Assembly (NCBI GenBank): GCA_017465085.1
Contig: JAFTWW010000002.1
Coordinates: 1 to 64,000 of the forward strand
Source of the DNA: Clostridia bacterium
GTDB taxonomy: Bacteria > Bacillota > Clostridia > Oscillospirales > Acutalibacteraceae
Direction of reading: 5' to 3'
Length of the DNA stretch: 64,000 nucleotides
A model generated the notes under the pieces. The model was not told the DNA's origin. It made no database searches and saw nothing but the letters and a program-made list of their open reading frames with translations. Every line of letters begins with the position of its first letter. The stretch's first letter is position 1. The position numbers were made by a program, and so were the translations under genes. Below, one piece after another: positions 49,947-60,003 of this stretch.

Positions 49947-51034
49947 TGAACGACCTTTTGAAAGCAAGAGAAATAATAAATAAGACCGATGCCGAGATGG
50001 CAAAGCTCTTCGAAAAAAGGATGGATGCCGCAAGGCTTGTGGCCTCTTATAAAAAAGAGCATGGTATTCCCATAGATGATTTCACCCGTGAGGATGAGAT
50101 TATCCGTAAAAATGTTGAGGACCTCAAAAATGAGGAGTATAAATCCTACTACACCTCATTTTTAAGAAACAATATTGATTTATCTAAGGCTTTACAGCAT
50201 AGATTGCTTGATGGTATGCGCGTAGCCTACAGCGGCGTTAAGGGCGCCTTTGCTTCTATTGCGGCAAGGCGTATTTTCCCCGATGCCAATATAGTGCCCT
50301 TTGCCGATTTTAAGGCGGCCTACAATGCGGTTGACAGCGGAGAGTGCGATTGCGCTCTTCTCCCCATTGAGAACAGCTTTAACGGCGATGTTGGTAAGGT
50401 TATGGATTTAGCATTCTTCGGAAATCTTTACATAAACGGAATTTACGATGCCGAAATAGCCCAGAATCTTCTTGCTGTTAAGGGCGCGGCTTTAACCGAT
50501 ATCAAAACCGTTACAAGTCATCCCCAAGCCCTTGGCCAATGCGCCGCTTACATAGAAAGCAAGGGCTTTGAAACCGTGGAGGCGGTAAACACCGCCGTTG
50601 CCGCAAAGGAGGTTGCCGAAAAGGGTGACGTAAGCCTCGCCGCCATAGGCAGCGTGGAGGCGGCGGAGGAATTCGGCCTTAAGGTGATAGAAGCCAATAT
50701 AAATCAAAGTAATGTCAATACCACCCGCTTTGCCGTGTTCTCAAAGGCTCAAAAGGCGGCAAGTAAGAACGATAACCATTTCGTAATGCTCTTTACCGTT
50801 AAAAATGCCGCAGGCTCACTCGGTAGAGCCGTTTCGGTTATAGGTGACCACGGCTTCAACCTTAAAGCCCTCAAGAGCAGGCCCACAAAGGAGCTTATCT
50901 GGGATTATTATTTCTACGCCGAGGGCGAGGGAAATATAAACAGCGATGAAGGCAAGGCAATGCTTAAAGAGCTTAATGAGTGTTGCAACAATATAAAAAT
51001 CGTAGGAAGCTTTGAGAAAGAAATTAAGATTTAG
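49946..51034 (+). CDS. pheA: Bifunctional chorismate mutase / prephenate dehydratase
   Basis: Converts chorismate to prephenate and on to phenylpyruvate. 362 residues: an AroQ-type mutase helix bundle (about 1-85; LLKAREIINKTDAEMAKLFE and KRMDAARLVASYKK), the dehydratase domain (about 90-272; YSGVKGAFASIAA, LPIENSFNGDV, NTTRFAVFSK with the catalytic Thr), and a C-terminal ACT domain (about 283-360) for Phe feedback. The ACT motif usually read ESRP appears as KSRPTKE, so Phe sensitivity could differ. Only Gram-negative-like P-proteins and some Clostridia have this fusion. Confidence 0.94.
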   Translation: MNDLLKAREIINKTDAEMAKLFEKRMDAARLVASYKKEHGIPIDDFTREDEIIRKNVEDLKNEEYKSYYTSFLRNNIDLSKALQHRLLDGMRVAYSGVKGAFASIAARRIFPDANIVPFADFKAAYNAVDSGECDCALLPIENSFNGDVGKVMDLAFFGNLYINGIYDAEIAQNLLAVKGAALTDIKTVTSHPQALGQCAAYIESKGFETVEAVNTAVAAKEVAEKGDVSLAAIGSVEAAEEFGLKVIEANINQSNVNTTRFAVFSKAQKAASKNDNHFVMLFTVKNAAGSLGRAVSVIGDHGFNLKALKSRPTKELIWDYYFYAEGEGNINSDEGKAMLKELNECCNNIKIVGSFEKEIKI

Positions 51035-51042
51035 GTGAAAGT

Positions 51043-52050
51043 ATGATAATACCTGTAAAAACATCCGCATCAGGTTACAACATAATACTTGAAAAGGGTG
51101 CGATTTCTAAGGCGGGCGAATATCTTAACCTTGATAGGAAGACGCTGATAGTTACCGATAGCGGCGTACCGAAGGAGTATTCTAAAACGGTGGCCGCCGC
51201 GTGCAAAGAGGCCTTTATATTTACCTTCCCCGAGGGTGAGGCTTCTAAGAATTTCGATACCTTTAAGGAAATTTTAGAGGCTCTTGTTAAAAATGGCTTC
51301 ACCCGTACCGATTGCATTGTAGCGGTAGGTGGAGGTGTAGCGGGCGATATGGCGGGATTTGCCGCCGCCTGCTTTATGAGGGGTATTGATTTTTATAATA
51401 TCCCCACAACCGTGTTATCTCAGGTGGATTCCTCCATAGGCGGTAAAACCGCAATAGATTTCTGCTCGGTTAAGAATATTGTGGGCGCGTTTTATCCCCC
51501 TAAATGTGTAATAATCGATACCGAAACCTTAAGCACCCTCCCTAAAAGGCAGATTTCCAACGGCCTTGCCGAGAGTGTTAAGATGGCGCTCACCTTTGAT
51601 GAGGGGCTGTTTTCTCTCTTTGAGGATGGTATAACCGAGGATGACCTTGATACCGTTATTGAGCGTTCGCTATACATAAAGAAGAGGGTAGTAGAGGAGG
51701 ATGAAAAGGAATCAGGCCTTCGCAAAACCCTTAATTTCGGTCACACAGTGGGCCACGCTATTGAGGTAAATTCCCCCGAGCTTTATCACGGGGAATGTGT
51801 AGCCCTTGGTATGCTTCCTATGTGCTCTGATAACGTTCGGGAAAGGCTTATTCCTGTGCTTGAAAGTCTTAATCTGCCCATAAGCCATAATGTTCCCGCA
51901 AGCAAGATAGTTGATGCTATGAGCCACGATAAGAAAAAATCGGGGGAAAGTATCACGGCAGTCAGGGTTGAAAAGGCAGGAAGCTTTATTTTAAGCGAAA
52001 TAACCTTCAGCGAATTGGAAAAAGAAATAAGAAAGGCGGAGAAGCTATGA
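51043..52050 (+). CDS. aroB: 3-dehydroquinate synthase
   Basis: Second shikimate step, DAHP to 3-dehydroquinate, NAD and zinc dependent. 335 residues. NAD site VGGGVAGDMAGFAAACFMRG; zinc ligands in LAESVKMA, NFGHTVGHAIE and YHGECVALGM. ATG at 51043 after AGGTGAAAG. Its end overlaps aroC by four bases, so the two are translated together. Confidence 0.96.
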   Translation: MIIPVKTSASGYNIILEKGAISKAGEYLNLDRKTLIVTDSGVPKEYSKTVAAACKEAFIFTFPEGEASKNFDTFKEILEALVKNGFTRTDCIVAVGGGVAGDMAGFAAACFMRGIDFYNIPTTVLSQVDSSIGGKTAIDFCSVKNIVGAFYPPKCVIIDTETLSTLPKRQISNGLAESVKMALTFDEGLFSLFEDGITEDDLDTVIERSLYIKKRVVEEDEKESGLRKTLNFGHTVGHAIEVNSPELYHGECVALGMLPMCSDNVRERLIPVLESLNLPISHNVPASKIVDAMSHDKKKSGESITAVRVEKAGSFILSEITFSELEKEIRKAEKL

Positions 52051-53138
52051 AAAACACCTTTGGAAATCAGGTTGCCATAACCCTTTTCGGCGAAAGCCAT
52101 GGAGAAGCCATCGGTGCGGTTATAGATGGCTTGGCCCCTGGTATTAAGATTGATGAAGAGTTTATAAAGGCTCAGCTTTCTCTTCGTAGGCCCAGCGGCA
52201 AAATATCCACCTCCCGCAAAGAGCAGGATGAGTTTAAGATTGTAAGCGGCGCCTTTAAGGGCTTTACTACGGGTTCACCCCTTTGCATAATTATTCCAAA
52301 CAGCGATACCCGTTCTGCCGATTACGGCGAGGGTATGGTGATACCCCGCCCCTCCCACGCGGATTTTGCCGCCAATGTTAAATACCGCGGCTTTGAAAAC
52401 TACTGCGGCGGAGGTCATTTCAGCGGCAGAATAACGGCGGCAATAGTGGCGGCAGGCGCCATAGTTATGGGCGCGCTTAAGGCAAAGGGTATAAATATAG
52501 GCACCCATATTTCAAGATGCGCAGGTGTGGATGATAGAGGCTTTGAAAATTATGATGAGGATATAAAGGTCCTGAGCACCCTCACATTCTCTGCCCTTGA
52601 TGAATGCAAGGGTGAAGAAATGAAGGCGAAAATTGAGGCGGCAAAGGCGCAGGGAGATAGCGTTGGCGGTGTTCTTGAAACAGCCGTTACAGGTCTTCCT
52701 GCAGGCGTAGGCGAGCCTTGGTTTGATTCTCTTGAAGGCGTATTATCCCACGCTTTATTTTCTATCCCCGGTGTTAAGGGTGTTGAGTTTGGCGCAGGCT
52801 TCGGTATAAGCGATATGCTCGGCAGCGAGGCTAACGATACCTTTTATATGGATAAGGACACCGTTAAAACCAAAACTAACAATAGCGGCGGTATAAACGG
52901 TGGCATTTCCAACGGAAGCCCCGTAATCTTTCGTTGCGCGTTACGCCCCACTCCCACCATTTCAAAGGAGCAGGATAGCGTAAATCTTATAGATAAAACC
53001 GATACGGTTTTAAGCGCAAAGGGCAGGCACGACCCCTGCATAGTTCACAGAGCAAGGGTTGTGGTGGATAGTATTACTGCGCTCACCATTGCAGATATGT
53101 TGGTACAGAAATACAGCACAGATTGGTTAAGCAAATAA
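52047..53138 (+). CDS. aroC: Chorismate synthase
   Basis: Seventh shikimate step, EPSP to chorismate, needs reduced FMN. 363 residues. Signatures: GESHGEAIGAVIDG, RRPSGKISTSRKE, RPSHADFA, GGGHFSGRITA, EFGAGF and the C-terminal GRHDPCIVHRA. Length and motifs are normal for the monofunctional enzyme with no own flavin reductase. Confidence 0.97.
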   Translation: MKNTFGNQVAITLFGESHGEAIGAVIDGLAPGIKIDEEFIKAQLSLRRPSGKISTSRKEQDEFKIVSGAFKGFTTGSPLCIIIPNSDTRSADYGEGMVIPRPSHADFAANVKYRGFENYCGGGHFSGRITAAIVAAGAIVMGALKAKGINIGTHISRCAGVDDRGFENYDEDIKVLSTLTFSALDECKGEEMKAKIEAAKAQGDSVGGVLETAVTGLPAGVGEPWFDSLEGVLSHALFSIPGVKGVEFGAGFGISDMLGSEANDTFYMDKDTVKTKTNNSGGINGGISNGSPVIFRCALRPTPTISKEQDSVNLIDKTDTVLSAKGRHDPCIVHRARVVVDSITALTIADMLVQKYSTDWLSK

Positions 53139-53157
53139 AAAACAGGGTAGGTAAACA

Positions 53158-54396
53158 ATGGAATACGGTTGTATAGGCGAAAGGCTTATTCATAGCTTTT
53201 CCGCTCAGATTCACCCCAAGCTTTTCGATTATAAATATGAGCTTAAAGAGATAGCTGAGGAAGATTTAGATGCCTTTATGAAGGCAAAGGATTTTAAGGC
53301 TATCAATGTTACCATACCATATAAGCAGGCTGTGATTCCCTATCTTGATTACATAGATGATACGGCAAAAAAGATAGGCGCGGTAAATACCATCGTTAAT
53401 AAGGATGGAAAGCTTCACGGGTATAATACCGATTTTTCGGGACTCAAGGCCCTTATTAAAAAGGCGGGTATTGAGATAAAGGATAAAAAGGTTCTTATCT
53501 TAGGCTCAGGCGGCACCTCTAAAACCGCAAGGGAGGTAGCAGAGAATTTGGGCGCAAAATCGATCTTCCGCCTTTCAAGAGGAAAATCTGAGGATTGCAT
53601 AACCTATGATGAGGCCTATGAAAAGCATACCGATGCGCAGATTATCATCAATACCACACCCAAGGGAATGTTCCCCGAAATTAAGGGGACGGCCATTGAT
53701 ATAGATAAATTCCCCTGCCTTTTGGGAGTTATTGATGCAGTTTATAATCCCTTAAGAAGCGAACTTGTTCTGAAGGCAAGAGAAAAGGGTATAAAGGCAG
53801 AAGGCGGTCTTTATATGCTTATTTCTCAGGCGGCCTTTGCGGCAGAAAAGTTTGTAGGCAGCAAGGTATCCGAAGAGAAAATCAATCGGATATTTAAGGA
53901 TATGCTTAAGGATAAGGAGAATATCGTTCTTATCGGTATGCCATCCAGCGGTAAAACAACGGTTGGAAAGCTTCTCGCCCAAAGGCTCGGCAGGGAGTTT
54001 ATAGATACCGATAGTGAGATAGTAAATGTGGTGGGTAGATCCATCCCTGAGATTTTCAGCTTTATGGGTGAGAAAACCTTCCGCGATATAGAAAGTAATG
54101 CCATAGGCGTTATTGCAGGTAGGCAGGGCACCGTTATTGCCACAGGCGGCGGCGCCATATTGAGAAAAGAGAATGTGGAAAACCTAAGGAAAAACGGTAG
54201 GCTTTATTTTATTGACCGTCCTTTAGATAAGCTCATAACAACCTCTGATCGTCCCCTCTCAAGTAACAGGGTAGACCTTCAAAGAAGATATAACGAGCGG
54301 TACAGTATTTATAAAAGCAGTTGCGATTTTTCAGTTTCAGGGGATAGAACACCCGATGAATTTGCAAATATGATAGAAGAGGAATTCACAAAATGA
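53158..54396 (+). CDS. aroE-aroK: Shikimate dehydrogenase-shikimate kinase fusion
   Basis: 412 residues covering two consecutive steps. Residues 1-~250 are shikimate dehydrogenase: substrate site FKAINVTIPYKQAV with catalytic Lys, GAVNTIV, NTDFSG and the NADP loop ILGSGGTSKT. Residues ~258-412 are shikimate kinase: Walker A IGMPSSGKTTVGKLLA, DTDSEIV and GGGAILRKENV, RPL lid. A continuous frame with a short helical linker (KINRIFKDMLKDKEN) shows a real fusion, not a frameshift. Product channelling is possible but not shown by sequence. Overlaps aroQ by four bases. Confidence 0.95.
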   Translation: MEYGCIGERLIHSFSAQIHPKLFDYKYELKEIAEEDLDAFMKAKDFKAINVTIPYKQAVIPYLDYIDDTAKKIGAVNTIVNKDGKLHGYNTDFSGLKALIKKAGIEIKDKKVLILGSGGTSKTAREVAENLGAKSIFRLSRGKSEDCITYDEAYEKHTDAQIIINTTPKGMFPEIKGTAIDIDKFPCLLGVIDAVYNPLRSELVLKAREKGIKAEGGLYMLISQAAFAAEKFVGSKVSEEKINRIFKDMLKDKENIVLIGMPSSGKTTVGKLLAQRLGREFIDTDSEIVNVVGRSIPEIFSFMGEKTFRDIESNAIGVIAGRQGTVIATGGGAILRKENVENLRKNGRLYFIDRPLDKLITTSDRPLSSNRVDLQRRYNERYSIYKSSCDFSVSGDRTPDEFANMIEEEFTK

Positions 54397-54833
54397 AAAT
54401 TCTTGTAATCAACGGTCCTAACATAAATATGTTAGGCGTGCGTGAGCCCGAAATTTACGGGGATAAATCCTATAAAGCCCTTACCGAGAAGATAAAGTGT
54501 TACGCCAAGGCGAAGGGTGTGAAGGTAAAGCTCTTTCAGTCAAACTATGAGGGTGATATTGTAACCGAAATTCAAAGAGCCCTTAATATATTTGATGGAA
54601 TTGTGATAAATCCCGCGGCTTATACACATACAAGCGTTGCTATACTCGATGCCTTAAAATCGGTTAATATCCCCGCGGTTGAGGTGCATATTTCCGATGT
54701 TCCCGCAAGGGAGGAATTCAGGCAGATAAGCTATGTTAAGCAATATTGCTTCAAAACCATAACGGGCCACGGTCTTGAAGGCTATATTGAAGCCATTGAT
54801 AGCCTTATCGAAAGGGCGGAGGGTAAGGTATGA
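54393..54833 (+). CDS. aroQ: 3-dehydroquinate dehydratase, type II
   Basis: Third shikimate step. 146 residues forming dodecamers. VINGPNINMLGVREPEIYG at the N-terminus includes the Tyr/Arg active site, with NPAAYTHTSVAILDAL (His) and VEVHISD. Start and stop overlap aroEK and aroA by four bases each. Confidence 0.96.
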   Translation: MKILVINGPNINMLGVREPEIYGDKSYKALTEKIKCYAKAKGVKVKLFQSNYEGDIVTEIQRALNIFDGIVINPAAYTHTSVAILDALKSVNIPAVEVHISDVPAREEFRQISYVKQYCFKTITGHGLEGYIEAIDSLIERAEGKV

Positions 54834-56041
54834 CCGTAACAGTCAATAAATCCTTGGCCTTTGGCACGGTTTCCGCTCCCCCCTCTAAATCAGATGCCCA
54901 CAGATGCCTTATTGCCGCGGCGATGAGCCAAGGCAGTAGAATAAAAAACGTAGCCGAAAGCGAGGATATTAAGGCAACCCTTAATTGCCTTAAGAATCTT
55001 GGCGCAAAGGTAGAAATAAAGGGAGATACAGTATATCTCGGCGGGCTTAATCCCTTTGATATACCCGAAAACACCCTTATAGATTGCGGGGAATCGGGTA
55101 GCACCCTTAGATTTTTGCTTCCTCTTTGTTGGCTCTCGGATAAATCCGTTACCCTTACGGGCAGAGGAAGGCTTATGGAAAGGCCTCTCGATGTATATGA
55201 GGAGATATGCGAAAACAGGGGTGTTTCGTTTACCCGAGCAGATAATAAAATCACCGTTTGCGGTAGGCTTACGGGCGGCGAATTCAGGGTGAGAGGAGAT
55301 ATATCAAGCCAATTTATAACAGGCCTTCTTTTCACCCTGCCTCTTCTTGCTGAGGATAGTAAAATAGTTATAGTGGGCAATCTTGAGAGTGAGCCCTATA
55401 TCAATATGACTCTTAGCACCTTAGCTTTCTTCGGTATAAAAATCGAGAAAACCGATTACGGCTATTATATAAAGGGCAATCAGCGTTACGTAGCCCGCGA
55501 TTTAACCGTTGAGGGAGATTATTCAAACGCCGCATTTTTAGATGCCTTTAATCTTTTAGGCGGAAAAGTGGATGTAACGGGACTAAAGGATGATAGCCTT
55601 CAGGGTGATAAGATTTACCGCCTGATGTTTGAGCAGTTAAAAAGCGGAATTAAAAGCTTTGATCTTGCAAACTGCCCCGATTTAGCCCCTGTTATGTTTG
55701 CCTTGTCGGCAGCTTTGGGCGGCGCTAAGTTTACGGGCACAAAAAGGCTTAAAATCAAGGAAAGCGACCGCGCCGAAGCTATGAAGCAGGAGCTTCACAA
55801 GTTTGGTATAAATGTGGAGGTTTCCGAAAACTCGGTGGAGGTTAAGGCAGGCGAGCTTAAAGCCCCCGAGGAAATACTCTGCGGTCATAACGATCACCGA
55901 ATAGTTATGTCCCTTGTGCTGTTACTTACCCTTACGGGCGGCAGTATTGAGGGCGCTGAAGCAGTAAGCAAAAGCTTCCCCGATTTTTTTGAGAAAATTA
56001 AAACCTTAAATATAGGATTTGTTACGGATGAAACTCGATAA
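54830..56041 (+). CDS. aroA: 5-enolpyruvylshikimate-3-phosphate synthase
   Basis: Sixth shikimate step; joins shikimate-3-phosphate and PEP. 403 residues, slightly short for the family. N-terminal PPSKSDAHRCLIAA, DCGESGSTLRFLLPL, RGDISSQFITGLLF and KESDRAEAMKQEL. The glyphosate-site region reads ESGSTLRFLLPL, a class II-like variant (no LFLGNAGTA), so lower sensitivity is plausible. Overlaps tyrA by 14 bases. Confidence 0.96.
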   Translation: MTVTVNKSLAFGTVSAPPSKSDAHRCLIAAAMSQGSRIKNVAESEDIKATLNCLKNLGAKVEIKGDTVYLGGLNPFDIPENTLIDCGESGSTLRFLLPLCWLSDKSVTLTGRGRLMERPLDVYEEICENRGVSFTRADNKITVCGRLTGGEFRVRGDISSQFITGLLFTLPLLAEDSKIVIVGNLESEPYINMTLSTLAFFGIKIEKTDYGYYIKGNQRYVARDLTVEGDYSNAAFLDAFNLLGGKVDVTGLKDDSLQGDKIYRLMFEQLKSGIKSFDLANCPDLAPVMFALSAALGGAKFTGTKRLKIKESDRAEAMKQELHKFGINVEVSENSVEVKAGELKAPEEILCGHNDHRIVMSLVLLLTLTGGSIEGAEAVSKSFPDFFEKIKTLNIGFVTDETR

Positions 56042-56888
56042 AAACTTAAACATTTTAATAATAGGCTTAGGTCTTCTTGGCGGAAGCTATGCCAAAGCCC
56101 TTAAATCGCAGGGCTTTAAGGTGAGCGCCATAACCAAGGATAAGGGCGATATTGAATATGCCCTTAAGGAAAATATGATAGATTACGGCACTACCGAGGT
56201 AGATAAAACCTTAATAGAAAGCGCCGACCTTATAATCTTCGCCCTCTATCCCAAGGTGTTTCTCGATTGGATAGAAAGCTACGGTAATCTCATAAAAGAA
56301 GATACCGTTGTAACCGATGTTACTGGTGTTAAGGGCAGTATTGTTTATAAGGTGCAGGAGAGCATCTCGGCCGAATTTATCTCGGCTCACCCTATGGCAG
56401 GTAGAGAGGTTTGCGGCGTGAAAAACAGCAACCCCGAAATCTTCAAGGGCGCAAACTATATTGTTGTTCCCACCGATAAAAACACCGAAAAGGGCGTAGA
56501 AATGTGCAAGGCCTTAGGTGATACTCTCGGCTTTGCCGATGTTTCGGTATTAGGTCCTGAGGACCACGATAAAATGATAGCCTTCCTATCCCAGCTTACC
56601 CACTGTATAGCCGTTTCCCTTATGTGCGCAAACGACCACCCCGACCTTGTAAGATACACGGGTGACTCTTTTAGGGACCTTACAAGAATCGCGGATATTA
56701 ACGATGAGATGTGGAGTGAGCTGTTTCTGGAAAACAAAAAAGCCCTCCTTGATGAAATGGATTCATATAGGGAGGCTTTCGATAAGCTTTATAACCATAT
56801 TAAAAACGGCGAGCGAGAGGATATGCGCCAGATGATGCAACTTTCCTCGGCAAGAAGAAAATTATTCGGAAAGAGGAAAACATCATGA
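56028..56888 (+). CDS. tyrA: Prephenate dehydrogenase
   Basis: Oxidises prephenate to 4-hydroxyphenylpyruvate on the way to Tyr. 286 residues: NAD loop LIIGLGLLGGSYAKAL (7-22), catalytic His in SAHPMAGRE, LSQLTHCIAVSL in the C-terminal helical domain. No ACT domain, so Tyr feedback is not evident; control may rest on the leader. I chose ATG at 56028, preceded by GGATTTGTTACGG, inside aroA; the open frame begins at a TTG three codons earlier. Confidence 0.94.
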   Translation: MKLDKNLNILIIGLGLLGGSYAKALKSQGFKVSAITKDKGDIEYALKENMIDYGTTEVDKTLIESADLIIFALYPKVFLDWIESYGNLIKEDTVVTDVTGVKGSIVYKVQESISAEFISAHPMAGREVCGVKNSNPEIFKGANYIVVPTDKNTEKGVEMCKALGDTLGFADVSVLGPEDHDKMIAFLSQLTHCIAVSLMCANDHPDLVRYTGDSFRDLTRIADINDEMWSELFLENKKALLDEMDSYREAFDKLYNHIKNGEREDMRQMMQLSSARRKLFGKRKTS

Positions 56889-57916
56889 ATTTAGAGTTTG
56901 AGAGAAAATTACCCATACCAAAACAGGTTAAAAACCGTTATGCTATCAATGATAAGCTTGCCCTTATCAAGAAGCAGAGAGATGAGGAGATAAAGGATAT
57001 TTTTGAGGGTAAATCCGATAAGCTAATCCTTGTTATCGGCCCCTGCTCTGCGGATAACAGCGAATCGGTGCTTGATTATATCGGAAGACTCCGTAAGGTT
57101 TCCGATGAGGTTAAGGATAAGATTTTCATAATCCCGAGAATTTATACCAATAAGCCCCGTACCACAGGAGAGGGTTATAAGGGTATGCTCCATCAGCCCA
57201 ATCCCGATGAGCGCCCCGATATGCTAAAGGGCATTGTAGCCATAAGAGAGCTTCATATGACCGCTCTGAAAGATTATGGCTTTACCTGCGCCGATGAGAT
57301 GCTTTATCCCGAAAATCACCGTTATTTATCTGACCTTTTAGCCTATGTTGCGGTGGGCGCAAGGTCGGTTGAAAATCAGCAACACCGCCTTACCGCCAGC
57401 GGCCTTAACGTTCCCGTTGGTATGAAAAACCCCACGGGTGGCGATAACAGCGTTATGATGAACGCCATTAAGGCGGCTCAGAGCTCCCACACCTTCATAT
57501 ACAGAGGCTGGGAGGTACACTCAAAGGGCAACCCCTTGGCTCACGCTATTCTAAGAGGCTATATTGATGGAAGCGGCAGATGCGTTTCCAACTATCATTA
57601 TGAGGATCTTGTAAGGCTTTATGAGGATTATGAGAAATCAGGCCTTTCTAACCCTGCGGCAATAGTTGACGCCAACCACGCAAACTCGGGCAAAAAGTAT
57701 CTTGAGCAGATTAGAATTGCCAAGGATGTTATCTATAGCCGTAATCATAATAACGATATCAAAAAGCTTGTTAAGGGTATTATGATAGAAAGCTATATTG
57801 AGGATGGCGCTCAGAAGATTGGCGAGCACATCTACGGTAAATCCATAACCGACCCCTGTCTTGGTTGGGAGAAAACCGAAAAGCTAATATTAAAATTGGC
57901 AGATGAAATAGAGTAA
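56885..57916 (+). CDS. aroF: DAHP synthase, class I (AroF/AroG/AroH type)
   Basis: First shikimate step, PEP + erythrose-4-phosphate. 343 residues. IGPCSADNSESVLDYIGRL, PRIYTNKPRTTGEGYKG, ARSVENQQHR, GMKNPTGG, DANHANSGKKYLEQ: the type I-alpha signature of E. coli AroFGH. Type I-alpha enzymes carry their feedback site in an N-terminal extension and small insertions; which amino acid inhibits cannot be told. Last gene; stop followed by a terminator. Confidence 0.95.
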   Translation: MNLEFERKLPIPKQVKNRYAINDKLALIKKQRDEEIKDIFEGKSDKLILVIGPCSADNSESVLDYIGRLRKVSDEVKDKIFIIPRIYTNKPRTTGEGYKGMLHQPNPDERPDMLKGIVAIRELHMTALKDYGFTCADEMLYPENHRYLSDLLAYVAVGARSVENQQHRLTASGLNVPVGMKNPTGGDNSVMMNAIKAAQSSHTFIYRGWEVHSKGNPLAHAILRGYIDGSGRCVSNYHYEDLVRLYEDYEKSGLSNPAAIVDANHANSGKKYLEQIRIAKDVIYSRNHNNDIKKLVKGIMIESYIEDGAQKIGEHIYGKSITDPCLGWEKTEKLILKLADEIE

Positions 57917-57957
57917 AAAATTCCCCAGATGCAGTTTGCATCTGGGGAATTTTTTAA
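57915..57957. terminator. Bidirectional terminator after the aro operon and proC
   Basis: AAAAAATTCCCCAGATGCA pairs with TGCATCTGGGGAATTTTTT, loop GTT. Strong in both directions. Confidence 0.95.
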
Positions 57958-58742
57958 TTCTTACCAAGTTCTTTATTTCTCTTATATGCCGCCTCTATAC
58001 AAGCGGTTATTGTTTCGTAAAATCCATTTTCCTCCAAAACCTTAACGCCCTCTATGGTGCTGCCACCCTTTGAGCAAACATTATTTTTAAGAGTTTCGGG
58101 GGTATCGGGGCTGCTTAGTACCATCTGCGCCGCGCCAAGCATAGTGTTTGCGGCATATTTAATGGCATCCTCACGATTAACGCCGCATTTCTCGGCTCCT
58201 CGGGCAAGACCCTCAATCATCATATAAAAGTATGCGGGGCCACAGCCCGATACGGTGCCTGCCGCATCAAAAAGCTCTTCGGGCACAGCCTCAAAGCTTC
58301 CTGCAAACTCCATATCCATAAGAAAATCTTTTATATCCTCTTCGTTTACAAGACCATTGGAGCAGTATAAAACGGTACCCTTATTAACGGCAACGGGGGT
58401 ATTCGGCATAATGCGGATTATCGGAAGGGTAATGCCTGCCATTTCGCATATTCTGCGGGTGCTAAGCCCTGCCGCCATGGTGATGATAAGGGGCTTTTTT
58501 TCTTTAAGGGCGGGGGAGAGCTCTGATAAAACCTGCTCCATCATCTGCGGCTTAACGCCTAAGAAAAGCCTATCGGAAACAAGAGCTACCTTCTTAGGCT
58601 CCAAATAGCAAAGACCTAATTTTTCGGCAAACTCTTTTGCCTTTGGGGCGGGGTCGCCGATACAAATATCGGTAGTTTTCTTAGAAAGGGCTAACGCTAG
58701 CGCTCCGCCCATATTTCCGCAACCGATAAAACCGTATTTCAT
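57954..58742 (-). CDS. proC: Pyrroline-5-carboxylate reductase
   Basis: Last step of proline synthesis, P5C + NAD(P)H to proline. 262 residues. NAD(P) loop KYGFIGCGNMGGALALAL; C-terminal signature around VSGCGPAYFYMMIEGL, CSKGGSTIEGVKVLEENGF. I chose ATG at 58742 after AGGAGT; the frame is open ten codons further. It starts 10 bp after proA, so proBAC forms one operon. Confidence 0.95.
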   Translation of the reverse strand: MKYGFIGCGNMGGALALALSKKTTDICIGDPAPKAKEFAEKLGLCYLEPKKVALVSDRLFLGVKPQMMEQVLSELSPALKEKKPLIITMAAGLSTRRICEMAGITLPIIRIMPNTPVAVNKGTVLYCSNGLVNEEDIKDFLMDMEFAGSFEAVPEELFDAAGTVSGCGPAYFYMMIEGLARGAEKCGVNREDAIKYAANTMLGAAQMVLSSPDTPETLKNNVCSKGGSTIEGVKVLEENGFYETITACIEAAYKRNKELGKN

Positions 58743-58752
58743 AAAATTACTC

Positions 58753-60003
58753 CTATCTGATGTGTCCGTCACCGGTTATAAGATACTTATATGTATTAAG
58801 CTCCTTAAGTCCCATAGGGCCTCTCGCGTGGAGCTTCTGTGTGGAAATACCCATCTCACAGCCAAGACCGAATTCACCGCCATCGGTAAAGCGGGTGGAG
58901 GCGTTAATATATACCGCCGCGCTATCTATGCGCTTGGCAAAATAATCCTTTGAAAATCGGTCGTTTGAAATGATGGCCTCGCTGTGTCCCGTAGAGTGAG
59001 CGGAAATATGATTAACCGCCTCCTTAACATCCTCAACACATTTAACGGCTAAAATAAAGTCGAGAAATTCAGTATCAAAATCCGCATCGGTAGCGGGTGT
59101 GCCCGAAATGATTTTCTGAGCGTTTTCGCAAAGGCGAAGTTCTACGGGGGTAAGCCCCAAAGCAATCCTCTTATCAACTAAAACATCTTTAAGGCGGGGC
59201 AGAAAATCTTTTGCAATAGCCTTATCAACAAGCAAGACCTCCTCGGCGTTGCAAACGCTGGGCCTGCTTGTTTTGGCATTTTCTATTATTTTAAGAGCCT
59301 TATGGGTATCGGCGGTTTTTTCAACATAAATATGGCATATTCCCGTGCCCGTAGCAATGCAAGGAACGGTAGCCTCCTTGACACAGGTATTTATAAGTCC
59401 TGCTCCTCCGCGCGGAATAAGCAGGTCAACAAAGCCGTTGGCGGTCATAAGCGCCTTGGCGCTTTCCCTTGAAGTATCGGTAACGAGATTAACGGCGTTT
59501 TCGGTGATATTTACGCTTTTAAGTCCCTCCTTAAGCGCATCAACAATGGCGCTTGCCGAGGAGAATGCCTCTTTGCCGCCTCGGAGGATACAAACATTTC
59601 CGCTCTTAATGGCGAGAGCGGCGGCATCGCTGGTAACATTAGGACGGCTCTCATAAATAATGGCAATAACTCCCATAGGAGCCGAAACCTTCTGTATCTT
59701 AAGCCCATCCTCGCGAATTGCTTCCTCCAATACCTCGCCTACGGGGTCGGGAAGAAGGGCCACCTGCCTTATACCCTCTGCCATACCTTTGATTCGGTCG
59801 GCAGTAAGCAGTAGCCTATCTATCATAACATCGGAGATAACGCCCCGCGCTTTTTCTATATCCAGGCTGTTTGCGGCAAGGATTTTATCGGTGTTTTTTA
59901 TAAGATAATCTGCCATTGCGTAAAGGGCATCGTTCTTCTGCTCGGTGGTAAGTCCCGAAACCTCGCTAACAGCCCCTTTGGCAGCAGTGAACATATCTTT
60001 CAT
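58753..60003 (-). CDS. proA: Glutamate-5-semialdehyde dehydrogenase
   Basis: Reduces gamma-glutamyl phosphate to the semialdehyde. 416 residues of ALDH fold; catalytic Cys in [16 protein letters not shown] region [21 protein letters not shown], and C-terminal [15 protein letters not shown]. Overlaps proB by four bases. Confidence 0.96.
   Translation of the reverse strand: MKDMFTAAKGAVSEVSGLTTEQKNDALYAMADYLIKNTDKILAANSLDIEKARGVISDVMIDRLLLTADRIKGMAEGIRQVALLPDPVGEVLEEAIREDGLKIQKVSAPMGVIAIIYESRPNVTSDAAALAIKSGNVCILRGGKEAFSSASAIVDALKEGLKSVNITENAVNLVTDTSRESAKALMTANGFVDLLIPRGGAGLINTCVKEATVPCIATGTGICHIYVEKTADTHKALKIIENAKTSRPSVCNAEEVLLVDKAIAKDFLPRLKDVLVDKRIALGLTPVELRLCENAQKIISGTPATDADFDTEFLDFILAVKCVEDVKEAVNHISAHSTGHSEAIISNDRFSKDYFAKRIDSAAVYINASTRFTDGGEFGLGCEMGISTQKLHARGPMGLKELNTYKYLITGDGHIR

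Noticed and set aside
54805..55380. 191-aa minus-strand ORF inside aroA
   Set aside because: Serine-rich antisense shadow of aroA, typical of reading opposite a gene with this codon bias.
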